Shown here: one piece after another, positions 54,701 through 64,000 of the stretch
How the letters are laid out: every line of letters starts with the position of its first letter
How positions within the stretch are numbered: the stretch's first letter is position 1
Assembly (NCBI RefSeq): GCF_030463565.1
Contig: NC_134646.1
Span: forward strand, 66,233,710 to 66,297,709
DNA length: 64,000 bases
Origin: Pelecanus crispus
Taxonomy: Eukaryota > Chordata > Aves > Pelecaniformes > Pelecanidae
Direction of reading: 5' to 3'
Made by a program: the position numbers and the translations under genes
The notes under the pieces: generated by a model
The model's input: only the letters and a program-made list of their open reading frames with translations
The model's database searches: none
Told to the model about the DNA's origin: nothing

Positions 54701-57700
54701 TGTTTTCTAAGCCTTTATTTCAACAGTCTCAAAGTAGTGACAAATTTCCAGTCTGCATCACTTCATCCATCCTTATTTACCACTTTTTCTTGATGTTATC
54801 GTTACCATTTTCCAGCCACTTATCATCATCTTTCTCAAGTTCTTTCAGCATCATCACAAAATAGTGTCTTACCAGTAATTCCCTGCACACAGTCTACTCA
54901 GTTCAGTCTGAAGGTTCTGGACACCGTGAAATGTGTCCTAAAGGAGAATGTCTACTGCACTGAATCTCAGAACACTGTATGCCTATATAGTTTATTCTTC
55001 TTATAGAATCATAGAATCATTTAGGTTGGAAAAGACCTTTAAGATCATCCAGTCCAACCATTAACCTAACACTACCAAGTCCACCACTAAACCAATTAAG
55101 GGGAGAGTAGCAATTTCATGTTTCCTGGCTTGGTGGGTGGATTACTTATAATGAAAGTAAAAACTAGGAATCATTTAAGATTGGAAAGGATCTCTAAGAT
55201 CATCAGGCCAACCATCAACCCAACACCACCATGCCCACTAAAACATGTCCCAAAGTGCCACGTCTACCCATTTTTTTGAACACTTCCAGGGATGGGGACT
55301 CCACCACCTCTCTGGGCAGCCTGTTCCAATGCTTGACCACCCCTTCCATGAAGAAATTTTTCGTTATATCCAATCTAAACCTCCCCTGGTGCAGCTTGAG
55401 CCCATTTCCTCTCATCCTATTGCTAACTACTTGGGAGAAGAGACCAACACCCACCTCCCTACAACCTCCTTTCAGGTAGTTGTAGAGAGCGATAAGGTCA
55501 CCCCTCAGCCTCCTCTTCTCCAGACTAAACAACCCCAGTTCCCTCAGCCGCTCCTCATAAGGCCTGTGCTCCAGACCCTTCACCAGCTTCGTTGCCCTTC
55601 TCTGAACATGCCCAAGAGCCCAGATTTACTCCCTCTGGGCCCAGACTTATCTCCTCAGGGCACAGATTTACTTGCCTATGGCCCAGAATTACTTGCCTGG
55701 GGAACAGATTTACCCCCTCAGACCTCCCATTTACACCCCAGAGCCCAGATTTAGAATCGTAGAATTGTTTAGTTTGGAAAAGACCTTTAAGATCATCCAG
55801 TCCAACCATTAACCTAACACTACCAAGTCCACCACTATACCAGTTAAGGGCAGAGTAGCAATTTCATGTTTCCTGGCTCTGTGGCTGGATTACTTATAAT
55901 GTTCTTCTTCATCTGTAGTTGACGAGCACCATTTGCTAAGTGCGTAGAAAGCTATCTCAAGGTAAAATATTATGTCAACAAGAAAGTATTAGCTGCCCTG
56001 ACATAAGTATCCACATGCATCCTTGCAATGGATGGAGCTGAAGTTAGTAATTTAGTTGGAGCTAAATTACCATTAATTACATAGTAAAGGCACATACTTG
56101 AGCACTTGTGATCAAACAGCTAACGTAGTGTTTTCTAGCTTACCTAACAGTAAATTGAGTTAATACCCTCACAGCAGAGACTAACTGTTTGAGAAGGTCT
56201 AAAATATTCACACTTCATGCATAGTATAAACACACACTAAACCCAACTATAAACTAGAGTTAACTTTTAAAGGACCTCACAGTGTGGCTGACAAATATAT
56301 TAATAGACAGACATAGCTTGTTCCTCTTTAAAAAAGGTAACTGTTGAAAATTGTCCATGTGAATTTCAGGAAATGGGTTTTAATAAATCTATTTCTTTAA
56401 CAACTCATGCTTTACATGAACATAAAATGAAGTATTTTATCATTTTTCTGATTATTATATTGACTTTCAGTCATCAAAAAAGAATACCTGGCTTTTTTAT
56501 TCAATTATTTAATTTTCCACATTAAGATGAAAATGCTCTTAGAGCATGCAGCATTTAACAGAATACAAAGATGCAATGTAACCAACAACATTAATTCCAC
56601 ACCTCTAATATCCCTGCTCTCATAAAGAGAAAGACTTCTAAAATTCAAACTGTCCTGATAATTTAAAATAACTTAAATCTAATGTTGAGCATCATAAGAT
56701 GTACAATATTTCATTATTATCTCAACAGCTCTTTCTTCTACAGAAAATTCAATCTTTTATTTACTAGAAACAAAAGCCTATTTTATTTTTTTCAAAAAGG
56801 AATAAACTAAGTAATTATAATACCAGATCAAATAACTTCAGCTCCTTAGGTAAGCTGTCAATGAACAAGATTTACATTTGCTTTTAAGGGCAAGATCTTA
56901 TGACCGTACTACATAGTTACCAATAAATGCCCCAGTGTTACAAGAGAATGGTTATATCCTCAAGGGACACGAGATACTGTAAAATTCTCACATTTATGAG
57001 CATGTATGCATGTTATTTACATGTATGTATGTTATTTTTTACTGCAATAAAAGCCTTGCATCAAAGTATTCACAATTCTGCAAAGATTTAAATAGGGATT
57101 TAACTTTTTATGGTATATTCCATATATCGACTATAATATGTCTTTGGATACTGCAAAAGATTTCATTGTTGAGGACTTGAGTCAAATATAAGGTTCTGTG
57201 AAAAACTACTGCTGTACAAGGGAGTATGAAAACAATCCACATCTCACTAGTTCTTCTTTATGTCTTTCTGATTGTACATATGTAGAGTGTATGCAATAAT
57301 ATATAAGGAAGGAGAGGCGGTGGGGTGGCTCGGTATGTTAGGCAGTGTTTTGATTGTATAGAGCTCAACAGTCGTGATGATTAGGTTGAGTGCTTATGGG
57401 TAAGGATGAGGGGGAAGGCCAACAAGGCAGAAGTCCTGCTGGGAGTCCGCTACAGACCACCCAACCAGGACGTAGAGATAGATGAAGCATTCTATAAGTC
57501 ACTGGCAGAAGTCTTGCAATTGCTAGCCATTGTTCTCATGAGGGACTTCAACTTGCTGGACTTCTGCTGGAAATACAACACAGCAGTGAGGCAATAGTCT
57601 TGGAGGTTCTTAGAGTGTGTGGAGGATAACTTTCTGACACAGCTGGTAAGTGAGCCTACCAGGGGAGGTGCCTCGCTTGACCTGCTGTTTACAAACAGAG

Positions 57701-60700
57701 AAGGACTCGTGGGAGATGTCATGGTTGGTGGCTGTCTTGGGCTTAGCGACCAGGATATGATAGAGTTTTTGATTCTTGGTGACGTAAGGAGGACGGGCAA
57801 CAAAACCGTTACCATGGACGTCCGGAGGGCAGACTTTGGCCTGTTCAGGACACTGGCTGGGAAAGTCCCTTGGGAGGCAGTCCTGAAGGGTAAAGGGGTC
57901 CAGGAAGGCTGGGCCTTCTTCAAGAAGGAAGTCTTAAGGGCGCAAGAGCAGGCTGTCACCATGTGCTGTAAGACCAGCTGGTGGGGAAGACGACCAGCCT
58001 GGCTGAACAGGGAGCTTTTGCTGGGACTCAGGGAAAAAAGAAGAGTCTACCACCTTTGGAAGAAGGGGCAGGCAACTCAGGAAGAGTACAGGGATCTCGT
58101 TAGGTCATGCAGGGAGGAAATTAGAAAGGCAAAAGCTGAGCTAGAACTCAATCTGGCCAATGTTGTAAGAGATAATAAAAAATGTTTTTACAAATACATT
58201 AACAACAAAAAGAGAGCCAAGGAGAATCTCCATCTTTTGGTGCATGAGGGGGGGAACATTGTCACCAAGGATGAGGAAAAGGCTGAGGTACTTAATGTCT
58301 TCTTTGCCTCTGTCTTTAACAGTCAGACCAGTCATCCCCAGGGTACTCAGCCCCCTGAGCTGCAAGACAGGGATGGGGAGCAGAATGGAGCCCTCATAAT
58401 CCAGGAGGAAGCAGTTAATGACCTGCTATGCCACCTGGATGCTCACAAGTCTATGGGGCTGGATGGGATCCACCTGAGAGTACTGAGGGAACTGGTGGAG
58501 GAGCTTGCCAAGCCACTCTCCATCATCTATCAGCAGTCCTGGTTAACAGGGGAGGTCCCTCATGACTGGAGGCTTGCCAATGTGACACCCATCTACAAGA
58601 AGGGCCAGAAGGAGTATCCCGGGAACTACAGGCCTGTCAGCATGACCTCGGTGCCGGGAAAGATTATGGAGAGGTTCATATTGAGTGCACTCAACAGGCA
58701 TGTGCAGGTCAACCAGGGGATTGGGCCCAGCCAGCATGGGTTCATGAAAGGCAGGTCCTGCTTGACCAACCTGATCTCCTTCTATGACCTGGTGACCCAC
58801 CTAGTGGATGAGGGAAAGGCTGTGGATGTCATCTACCTGGACTTCAGTAAAGCCTTTGACACTGTCTCCTACAGCATTGTCCTAAGGAAGTTGGCGGCTC
58901 ATGGCTTGATAGGCATACTCTTTTCTGGATAAAAAACCGGCTGGGTAGCTGAGCCCAGAGAGTAGTGGTGAATGGAGTTAAGTCCAGTTGGCGACTGGTC
59001 ACAAGCGATATTCCCCAGGGCTCCGTTTTGGGGCCAGTCTTGTTTAACATCTTTATCAATGATCTGGATGAGGGGATTGAGTGCACCATCAGTAAGTTTG
59101 CAGATGACACCAAACTGGGTGGGAGTGTCAATCTGCTTGAGGGTAGGATGGCCCTGCAGAGGGACCTGGACAGGCTGGACTGATGGGCTGAGGCCAACTG
59201 TATGAGGTTTAACAAGGCCAAGTGCCGGGTCCTGCACTTGGGTCACAACAACCCCATGCAACGCTACAGGCTTGGGGAAGAGTGGCTGGGAAGCTGCCTG
59301 GCGGAAAAGGACCTGGGGGTGTTGGTTGATAGCCGGCTGAAAATGAGCAAGCAGTGTGCCCAGGTGGCCAAGAAGGCCAACAGTATCCTGGCTTGTATTA
59401 GGAATAGTGTGGCCAGCAGGAGCAGGGAGGTGATTGTCCCCCTGTACTCAGCACTGGTGAGGCCACACCTGGAATACTGTGTCCAGTTTTGGGCCTCTCA
59501 ATACAAGAAAGACATTGAGGTGCTGGAATGTGTTCAGAGAAGGGCAACAAGGCTGGTGAAGGGTCTGGAGCACAAGTCTTATGAGGAGTGGCTGAGGGAA
59601 CTGGGATTGTTTAGTCTGGAGAAGAGAAGGCTGAGGGGAGACCTTATCGCTCTCTACAACTACCTGAAAGGAGGTTGTAGGGAGGTGGTGGTGTTACTCC
59701 CAAGTAACAAGCGATAGGACAAGAGGAAATGGGCTCAAGCTGCATCAGTGGAGGTTTAGATTGGATATAACGAAAAATTTCTTCATGGAAGGGGTGGTCA
59801 AGCATTGGAACAGGCTGCCCAGAGAGGTGGTGGAGTCCCCATCCCTGGAAGTGTTCAAAAAAATGGGTAGACGTGGCACTTTGGGACATGTTTTAGTGGG
59901 CATGGCGGTGTTGGGTTGACGATTGGCCTGATGATCTTAGAGATTCTTTCCAATCTTAATAATTCTTAGTTTTTACTTTCATTAAAAAATAATCCACCCA
60001 CCAAGCCAGGAAACATGAAATTGCTACTCTCCCCTTAATTGGTTTAGTGGTGGACTTGGTAGTGTTAGGTTAATGGTTGGACTGGATGATCTTAAAGGTT
60101 TTTTCCAACCTGATTCTAAATGATTCTATGATTCTATAAAGCAATTTACCAGATATGTACATGAATATGATGACAGGTTAAATAGCCATGAAAAATGTAT
60201 AGCACATCTTCTTTTTCTAAAACTTAGCAAAGATAAGAGAGGTTCAGTCTTCTTTCCAGGACTTTTTTCTTGTCCCCTTCTGAAAAAGTCAGCACCATAC
60301 AGGAAAACCTCAGGAGCTAGCCAGATCAACTGAATAGTTTGTTCTACAATATTCTGCTCATGTATCTCTTAAAAAATTAGGGAAGAGTCTAAAAGACTTC
60401 ACCACAGCAAGGCATTTTTTACAGGCATGTGCATATTTCTCATAAAATGTTTATCAGTTTCTGTGAGAACTCAGCAAAGCATTTGTGTTTTTGAAAAAAA
60501 TCACTAGAAGACACATGCTCATACTTCTGTGTTTTCACCTAGTCTTCGTATTTTACTCTCACTTTGCTCCTTACCTCTGGCTGATTAGAAATATTGAGAA
60601 TGAGGGCCCACAGATCAGCTCGAAGTGCTGTTGGACATCCCTGACGAACATATTGTTGAGCTGCAGCACTATCTTGCTCTGCTAAAACTGTTAAGAAACA

Positions 60701-63658
60701 AAGCAGGTAATGAATTGATTTAGTTTAAGACTTCCAAAGTTTATCAAATTATCAAGTCCTTTAATTTTTACCTTTACAAACTGGGTTTACCATGCTGTAA
60801 GCATTAGCTAATGGGAAAATATCTAAAAGGTCTGGTTTCCACAATGCAATTTTTAAGTAGTTTCCTGGGAAACAAGGCAATTGATATTAATAAGCAAGGC
60901 TGTACTACCTTCCGTCAAAAAATAGCACTCAGTATGTATCCTCTTAGTATGTATCTATGAATATATCAAGGCTAGTTGCAGCTAGTAGGCTGGCATCAAG
61001 TGGAACAACTGCGTATATATAGCCACAAAAATACTCCTGTTTAACTATGAGTGGTATCTCAGTTCAAATACAAGATTGCCACTCATTCTAGTTTTTTGTG
61101 TCTCCCCTGTTTTTATGTTAACTATACAAATATCTTCACAGATAACTGCGGGGCAAGAATTTTCCATTTCAGAGTGTACTGTCATGTGCTCTCATTATTG
61201 GTATACATACTCTGGAGGATAAAGACTTCCTCAAGAGATTTTGTTTTTCCTTCAGATTCACATAAAACAAATACTCTACTGTTGACAGGTTTGCCTAGAT
61301 GAGTCATTGTTGTGAAGCTTTAGGCTACTCTGTTGCAAGGGTCTCATCCTGAATACAGTACTGTACATAGTGTGTGATCCTTTTTTCTTAATCAAAGAGG
61401 GCAAAAAGAAAAAACATTCCTACGTTCCACACAAAACTTTAGAAAAGACTGTGATTCATCTCAGTGTCCATGTGTGTTTACCTTATTGTTTCTTGAGACA
61501 CAAAATAGTAAAAAGTAGTTTTGCTATATACAAGATGGGTTTTACTAAATACAATAAAGAAAATTCCTCAGACTTGGCAATACATCTAATATAAAAGCAA
61601 AATCAATACATCTGTGGCAACCAAAGTCATAACAAACACCCAACAGAGCATGCAGTAGATTCCCACTGAATGAACTGAGATTTCACTTTATGGTCAAGAC
61701 TCTTAACTTGCATTTTTACAAAATTTTGTGTCTTTATATATAGGAAAAGCTAAGACAGTCTCTGTAATAGAGGCTGCTCTACACAGACAAGAGACAAGGA
61801 GTAAGAATTACATTGTGGAGTTGAATGACTGGCTAAGAAAATCTGGATGGGGAATTTATTTGGAAGAACAGGAAAATAACAGACAGATCAATAGTACCCT
61901 AATGAGTTGCTCTTGGATCAGAAAACAGATGAATGGGGACAGGAGGAGGACTGCAAAAGGAGAAGGAAGAAAGAAAGGGCACTGTTTTGTTACTGCAACA
62001 AAAAAAAGGGGGGGGAGGACTTTTGGGATGGTATCCACTCTATTTTTTTCTTTGATGGTGATAATGTTTAGCAGGAATCACAAGAGACAGTAACGAGCAG
62101 ATATTGATGGATTTCCAACATTCCTTGTATGTTTCTTCTGTAAGCAAACTTGAGCTAATAAATGATTATTTCTTTTATCTTCCCCTTTCTTTTGTAGGTT
62201 ACTCTTAAGCTACAAAAAAACCCAGAACTTCTTCAGAAAAAGTACTATACAGAGACAAATGAGTGAATTTTCCAGGGTGGCTAAGTATTGCAATATTTAG
62301 CAAGTTCTGCAGTTGCAAAAAACAATTAAAAAGACTGTTCTGACGCACAGGCGTAAACCCCATTACACTAATGAACTGTGTGTGCAGAGAAGGGAGTCCA
62401 GAGGCTTTTGATTTTAAAATGAAATTCAGTAGTGGCATAACTTTTTGGTGATAACTTAACTTCTGTCTCTGTGCTTCCTATTTCATTTTTAATGAAATAT
62501 CTGTGGAGCTATTTATCTGGTAGCTACTGGTAGACTGCAAATGCTTGCTTTTCTGTCTCTGTCTAAATTACAATATTACTGACTGTCTCTGTCTAAATTA
62601 CAATGGTATTACTGACTATGCTTTGCGTTAGTCTGTCTAAATTGTTAAAATTCTAAAAGGTATATGTAATTGAGATAGAAATTTACTAAATGTATTCCTA
62701 ACTACTCACAGTTTATTACAGATGAAAACAGATCCATACCTTTCTGTCCAACACGTACATGTTCATTTTCAAAGAACTCTAGAAAATAAAGGAATAGAAA
62801 AGAATAGCAAAATTTAAATTAAAAAAAAGATACTCTAGCTAGTAATGTATTTTGTGTTTTTACTGCACACCACTACATTCAGCTGATTTTTACTGCTAAC
62901 ATAACTAAAAATTAACCTGCTTCACCATCAGTGTTCTTTTTCAAAAAATAAGAAGAAATAATACTAGAGAATTTTTTCTTGTCTGAAGGACACAAATACC
63001 AAAGTAGTACTATACTGCATGAACCCAGACTTTCAATTAGGTAAGTTTCCATTTAAAAAGAAAAATCACTTGATACTACAATGTTTTCCACTTTTATATG
63101 GCAAGACCATTTAAAAACCTGTTTCTACAGGAATAAATGCATACACAGAAAACCAACAGAAATTATGCACTATTTAAGCTACTGAATACTAATACATTGA
63201 TATTTTCTCTAATCTTTTCTTAAAGATAGTTATTTAAAAGATGTTTGTATTTACGCCTGTTAGTTGGCTTAACATTTACTGATATTTTCTGTATTTTTGG
63301 AGACAAGCAATTTTGCTCTTTAGATCCTGAAGTGTTCAAACACACTGAAATTAATGTATTTTCAACTTAAGGTGATCATTTTAAATCTTCTCCAAATCTG
63401 ACCCTTCATATTTGCAATGTTTTCTATTATTAGCTATATTTTACTAAGAAAATCACTGCAATCATAGTTACATAACAACTATTTATGGTTTATTATGGAA
63501 AAAAATACACAAATTACTTGATAATTGCAAAGTATGCTACTCATTAGTGTTCTATTTAAATGACTGAAGCACAGCATTAGCTAACCAGGAGGCACTTGTG
63601 CAGAATCATCAATACCCAGCTGTCCTATATTTAAGCCTAGTTCACTGAAGTCTTCTTT
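33627..63658 (-). CDS. TBC1D19: TBC1D19, 3' part (13 coding exons, 5' end outside window)
   Basis: TBC-domain protein of the Rab-GAP superfamily. Thirteen minus-strand exons, each with AG acceptor and GT donor (last one ending in TGA), join in phase into 990 nt: 329 codons plus stop, against about 526 residues in the human protein, so roughly the last 60 percent is here. The joined product closely follows my recollection of human TBC1D19. The TBC domain starts near fragment residues 50-68 ([13 protein letters not shown], the family's G-x-P-x-x-x-R-x-x-x-W opening) and runs almost to the C terminus, which ends IFLFATVT. The canonical arginine-finger motif IxxDxxR reads IYKDVKL (residues 98-104) and the usual YxQ position reads PFH (about 168-170), so catalytic GAP activity is doubtful. 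No frameshift or stop was found. The next gene downstream on the same strand is STIM2. Exons upstream of 63658 were searched for and not seen before 64000. Confidence 0.95.
34236..34290 (+). mobile_element. Short MIR-like SINE relic in TBC1D19 intron
   Basis: CTTCATTTCCCATCTGTAAA followed by ATGACAGTACTCAC matches the most conserved part of MIR (TTTCCCCATCTGTAAAATGG). Only about 50 bases are recognisable. Confidence 0.55.
34692..34762 (-). CDS. TBC1D19: TBC1D19 penultimate exon, 71 nt
   Basis: Completes Val and encodes [20 protein letters not shown] then AAE, phase 0 at its 3' end. Acceptor TCTTTCAG, donor GCTGAA|GTAAGG. Confidence 0.96.
35748..35863 (-). CDS. TBC1D19: TBC1D19 exon, late TBC motif, 116 nt
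   Basis: Encodes [20 protein letters not shown] then [18 protein letters not shown]. This carries the conserved late TBC signature W-D-R-I/L, preceded by the KWM segment. Acceptor GTTTGCAG, donor GCTG|GTAATA. Confidence 0.97.
36612..36703 (-). CDS. TBC1D19: TBC1D19 exon, 92 nt
   Basis: Encodes [20 protein letters not shown] then [10 protein letters not shown], and two bases of a split Pro codon. The pattern matches the late TBC helix that carries L-P-x-L-x-x-H-L. Acceptor TTTGTTAG, donor CAGCC|GTAAGT. Confidence 0.96.
37933..38042 (-). CDS. TBC1D19: TBC1D19 exon, 110 nt
   Basis: Completes a split Val codon and then encodes [17 protein letters not shown] followed by [19 protein letters not shown], an Arg- and Phe-rich helical part of the TBC fold. 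Acceptor CCTTTCAG, donor CCTCT|GTAAGT. Confidence 0.96.
38043..40460 (-). other. TBC1D19: TBC1D19 intron, 2.4 kb
   Basis: Unique AT-rich sequence with a short GC-richer patch at 39230-39640 that holds a 145-codon plus-strand open frame without recognised domains. The possible MIR relic at 38.4 kb lies here. Confidence 0.7.
38425..38490 (+). mobile_element. Possible MIR-like relic in TBC1D19 intron
   Basis: CTAGTGACCATTTCCCAGTT followed by GGTTCCCCATACGTAAGACT and GGAATAAGG resembles the 3' half of MIR, but the match is weak and could be chance. Confidence 0.35.
40461..40493 (-). CDS. TBC1D19: TBC1D19 33-nt microexon, altered glutamine-finger site
   Basis: Encodes [10 protein letters not shown] between split Gly and Val codons. 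By alignment with the TBC motif YxQG this is the glutamine-finger strand; His stands where Gln is expected. Acceptor TTTGTAG, donor TATG|GTAAGT. It is too short to be found by ORF length and was placed by frame and splice sites; it can be skipped in frame. Confidence 0.93.
41731..41775 (-). CDS. TBC1D19: TBC1D19 45-nt exon
   Basis: Encodes [14 protein letters not shown] between split Gly codons. Acceptor ATTCACAG, donor AAATG|GTAAGA. Length is divisible by three, so skipping it would keep the frame; this makes it a candidate cassette exon. Confidence 0.94.
44132..44216 (-). CDS. TBC1D19: TBC1D19 exon, 85 nt
   Basis: Encodes [15 protein letters not shown], then [13 protein letters not shown], and the first base of a split Gly codon. 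Acceptor TTCTACAG, donor CGAG|GTAAAA. It forms part of the linker between the arginine-finger and glutamine-finger regions. Confidence 0.95.
47903..47965 (-). CDS. TBC1D19: TBC1D19 exon, 63 nt, altered arginine-finger site
   Basis: Twenty-one codons, [20 protein letters not shown] then Q, phase 0. Asp of the IxxDxxR motif is present but the Arg position is Leu. Acceptor GATTACAG, donor ATCAG|GTATGT. Confidence 0.96.
48457..48531 (-). CDS. TBC1D19: TBC1D19 exon, 75 nt
   Basis: Twenty-five complete codons from [16 protein letters not shown] to LIYK, phase 0 on both sides. It ends with the first half of the motif that in active TBC GAPs is IxxDxxR; the next exon supplies the rest. Acceptor ATTTTAG, donor ACAAA|GTAAGT. 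Confidence 0.96.
55003..55609 (-). mobile_element. CR1 LINE 3' fragment with double tail
   Basis: On the minus strand the copy starts inside the last part of the RT ORF ([20 protein letters not shown] region) and stays open for over 120 codons (55583-55215) to VLVGMVVLG and a stop. Landmarks include [20 protein letters not shown] and [17 protein letters not shown]. The 3' UTR then carries two tail modules: one at about 55225-55165 (GTTGGCCTGATGATCTTAGAG type) and a second at about 55055-55003 ending ATTCTATGATTCTAT. The near-intact frame suggests a fairly young insertion. It is 5'-truncated at about 55609. Confidence 0.9.
55616..55752. repeat. 21-bp minisatellite, about 6.5 units
   Basis: Units start at 55616, 55637, 55658, 55679, 55700, 55721 and 55742 (last one partial). 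The core is GGCCCAGATTTACTCCCTC-like, with 70-90 percent identity between units by eye. Because 21 is a multiple of three, the plus-strand translation shows a 7-residue repeat ([35 protein letters not shown]); no coding role is implied. It sits exactly between two CR1 fragments. Confidence 0.85.
55753..55901 (-). mobile_element. CR1 terminal 150-bp tail, second copy
   Basis: Nearly identical to the outer tail at 55003-55152, from the AGAATCGTAGAATTG end through AAGACCTTTAAGATCATCCA to GGATTACTTATAATG. It stops where the first copy continues into the inner tail module, so it is either a separate very short insertion or one arm of a local duplication. Confidence 0.85.
57309..60138 (+). mobile_element. 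Long 5'-truncated CR1 LINE, defective ORF2
   Basis: CR1 non-LTR retrotransposon lacking ORF1 and the first part of the endonuclease. In order: endonuclease [11 protein letters not shown] and RDFN (57406-57597), an in-frame TAG at about 57596, then a 437-codon open frame (57619-58932) with [81 protein letters not shown] and [13 protein letters not shown] frameshift near 58920 moves to a second frame with [20 protein letters not shown] and FADDTKLGG (58965-59183), a TGA, and then the RT C-terminal part (59202-59717) that is broken by another frameshift near 59700. The 3' UTR has the double tail and ends TGATTCTATGATTCTATAA. Endonuclease residues are altered (GDFN to RDFN, SDH to SDQ), so the copy is not autonomous. 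Confidence 0.95.
60575..60687 (-). CDS. TBC1D19: TBC1D19 exon, start of TBC domain, 113 nt
   Basis: Encodes [16 protein letters not shown] followed by [17 protein letters not shown] and NQPE. This holds the first conserved TBC motif, with the Arg and Trp of the R-x-x-x-W signature. Acceptor TTAACAG, donor CCAGAG|GTAAGG. The following intron, 12 kb, is the largest in the window. Confidence 0.96.
60688..62739 (-). other. TBC1D19: TBC1D19 intron, 2.1 kb
   Basis: AT-rich unique sequence. A plus-strand open frame at 61728-62093 (121 codons) has a basic, low-complexity composition and no recognised domain. A direct repeat of about 21 bp (CTGTCTCTGTCTAAATTACA) occurs at about 62552 and 62584. Confidence 0.7.
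62740..62778 (-). CDS. TBC1D19: TBC1D19 39-nt exon
   Basis: Encodes [12 protein letters not shown] between split Glu and Val codons. The sequence at the acceptor is TTCTAGAG, which allows two AG choices two bases apart; only the upstream AG restores the split Glu codon and keeps the frame. The donor is AAAG|GTATGG. Confidence 0.93.
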
Positions 63659-64000
63659 CTGAAAAGAAATAAAACCATAAAACAATTAATGTTTAATTCT
63701 CTAAATCACTAGAGATTTATTCTGAAAGGCTTAATGCAAATATTTTCTAAACTAAACATAGTTCTTTTAAATGAAATGCATATATATGAAATATGAGCTC
63801 AGGTTTTTAAAGAGAAGAATCTCACATCAATTCTTACTCTAGTTTTAGTTATAGGCCCCAGTTTTCATGTCAACTATGAGCTACGCCTGCATGTATTAAA
63901 GTCATGAATGAAAATTAGGTTATCTAATTCCCAGCTCTTTCCCAACCCAGGTGCAAGTTTTTCTACTAGCATAAAATCGTCAAGAGACTTATCAGTGAAG
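62779..64000 (-). other. TBC1D19: TBC1D19 introns at the right edge
   Basis: Intron 62779-63585 and the partial intron 63659-64000. No further exon, repeat or RNA gene was recognised before the window edge. Confidence 0.7.
63586..63658 (-). CDS. TBC1D19: TBC1D19 exon (most 5' in window), 73 nt
   Basis: Encodes [20 protein letters not shown] and four more residues (QVPP), then one base of a split Glu codon. The acceptor is TTTTCAG and the donor TCCTG|GTTAGC, a usable but weaker donor than the others in this gene. It lies just before the TBC domain and joins in phase to the 39-nt exon at 62740-62778. Confidence 0.93.

Larger units (their letters stand above)
48532..60574 (-). other. TBC1D19: TBC1D19 12-kb intron
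   Basis: Largest intron in the window. From 48532 to about 55000 and from 55902 to about 57308 it is AT-rich unique sequence, with an (AT)n stretch near 53562-53577. The remainder is occupied by CR1 elements and the 21-bp repeat annotated separately. Confidence 0.85.

Noticed and set aside
55245..55754. 169-codon plus-strand open frame
   Set aside because: It is the antisense of the CR1 ORF2 end plus the 21-bp repeat; not a gene.
1..64000. Endogenous retrovirus or LTR, CRISPR array, tRNA, rRNA or snRNA gene
   Set aside because: No LTR pair, primer-binding site, gag/pol motif, regularly spaced repeat array or recognisable structured RNA was seen; all reverse-transcriptase signal is CR1 type.

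Overview
The window comes from a bird nuclear genome; the species cannot be resolved by eye. It is AT-rich, has large introns and one CpG island, and carries CR1 LINE copies ending in the ATTCTATG-type 3' tail typical of avian CR1, plus a few worn MIR-like SINE relics. No prokaryotic features, CRISPR arrays, rRNA genes or tRNA genes were seen.

Two protein-coding genes lie head-to-tail, both on the minus strand. On the right is the 3' part of TBC1D19 (TBC domain family member 19). Thirteen coding exons between 63658 and 33627 join in phase into 329 codons plus a stop and contain the whole TBC fold; its 5' exons lie beyond 64000. On the left is the first coding exon of STIM2 (ER calcium sensor; 16113-15906), inside a CpG island at about 15300-16760. 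Everything from 15905 down to 1 is read as STIM2 intron 1. The order TBC1D19 then STIM2 on the same strand matches the order I know from human chromosome 4p15.

Layout: 1-15905, STIM2 intron 1 with one short CR1 tail; 15300-16760, CpG island, STIM2 exon 1 and promoter with a perfect CRE inside a 20-bp palindrome and a perfect 3 x 57-bp tandem repeat; 16760-33330, intergenic DNA with a decayed, internally deleted CR1 (18.4-19.3 kb), a GGAGA microsatellite (24.4 kb), a composite 41/58/75-bp minisatellite (28.9-29.5 kb) and a MIR relic (31.96 kb); 33330-64000, TBC1D19. A 12-kb TBC1D19 intron (48532-60574) holds a long 5'-truncated CR1 on the plus strand (57.3-60.1 kb) and a related CR1 fragment on the minus strand (55.0-55.6 kb). 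A 21-bp minisatellite and a further CR1 tail adjoin that fragment.

No undescribed multi-gene system is visible. The points most worth a second look are the loss of both canonical TBC catalytic fingers in TBC1D19, the STIM2 promoter palindrome, triplicated repeat and start-codon context, the duplicated 3' tail shared by two CR1 copies and their inverted arrangement in one intron, and the stop-free composite minisatellite. Human protein comparisons are from memory of these gene families, not from a search.
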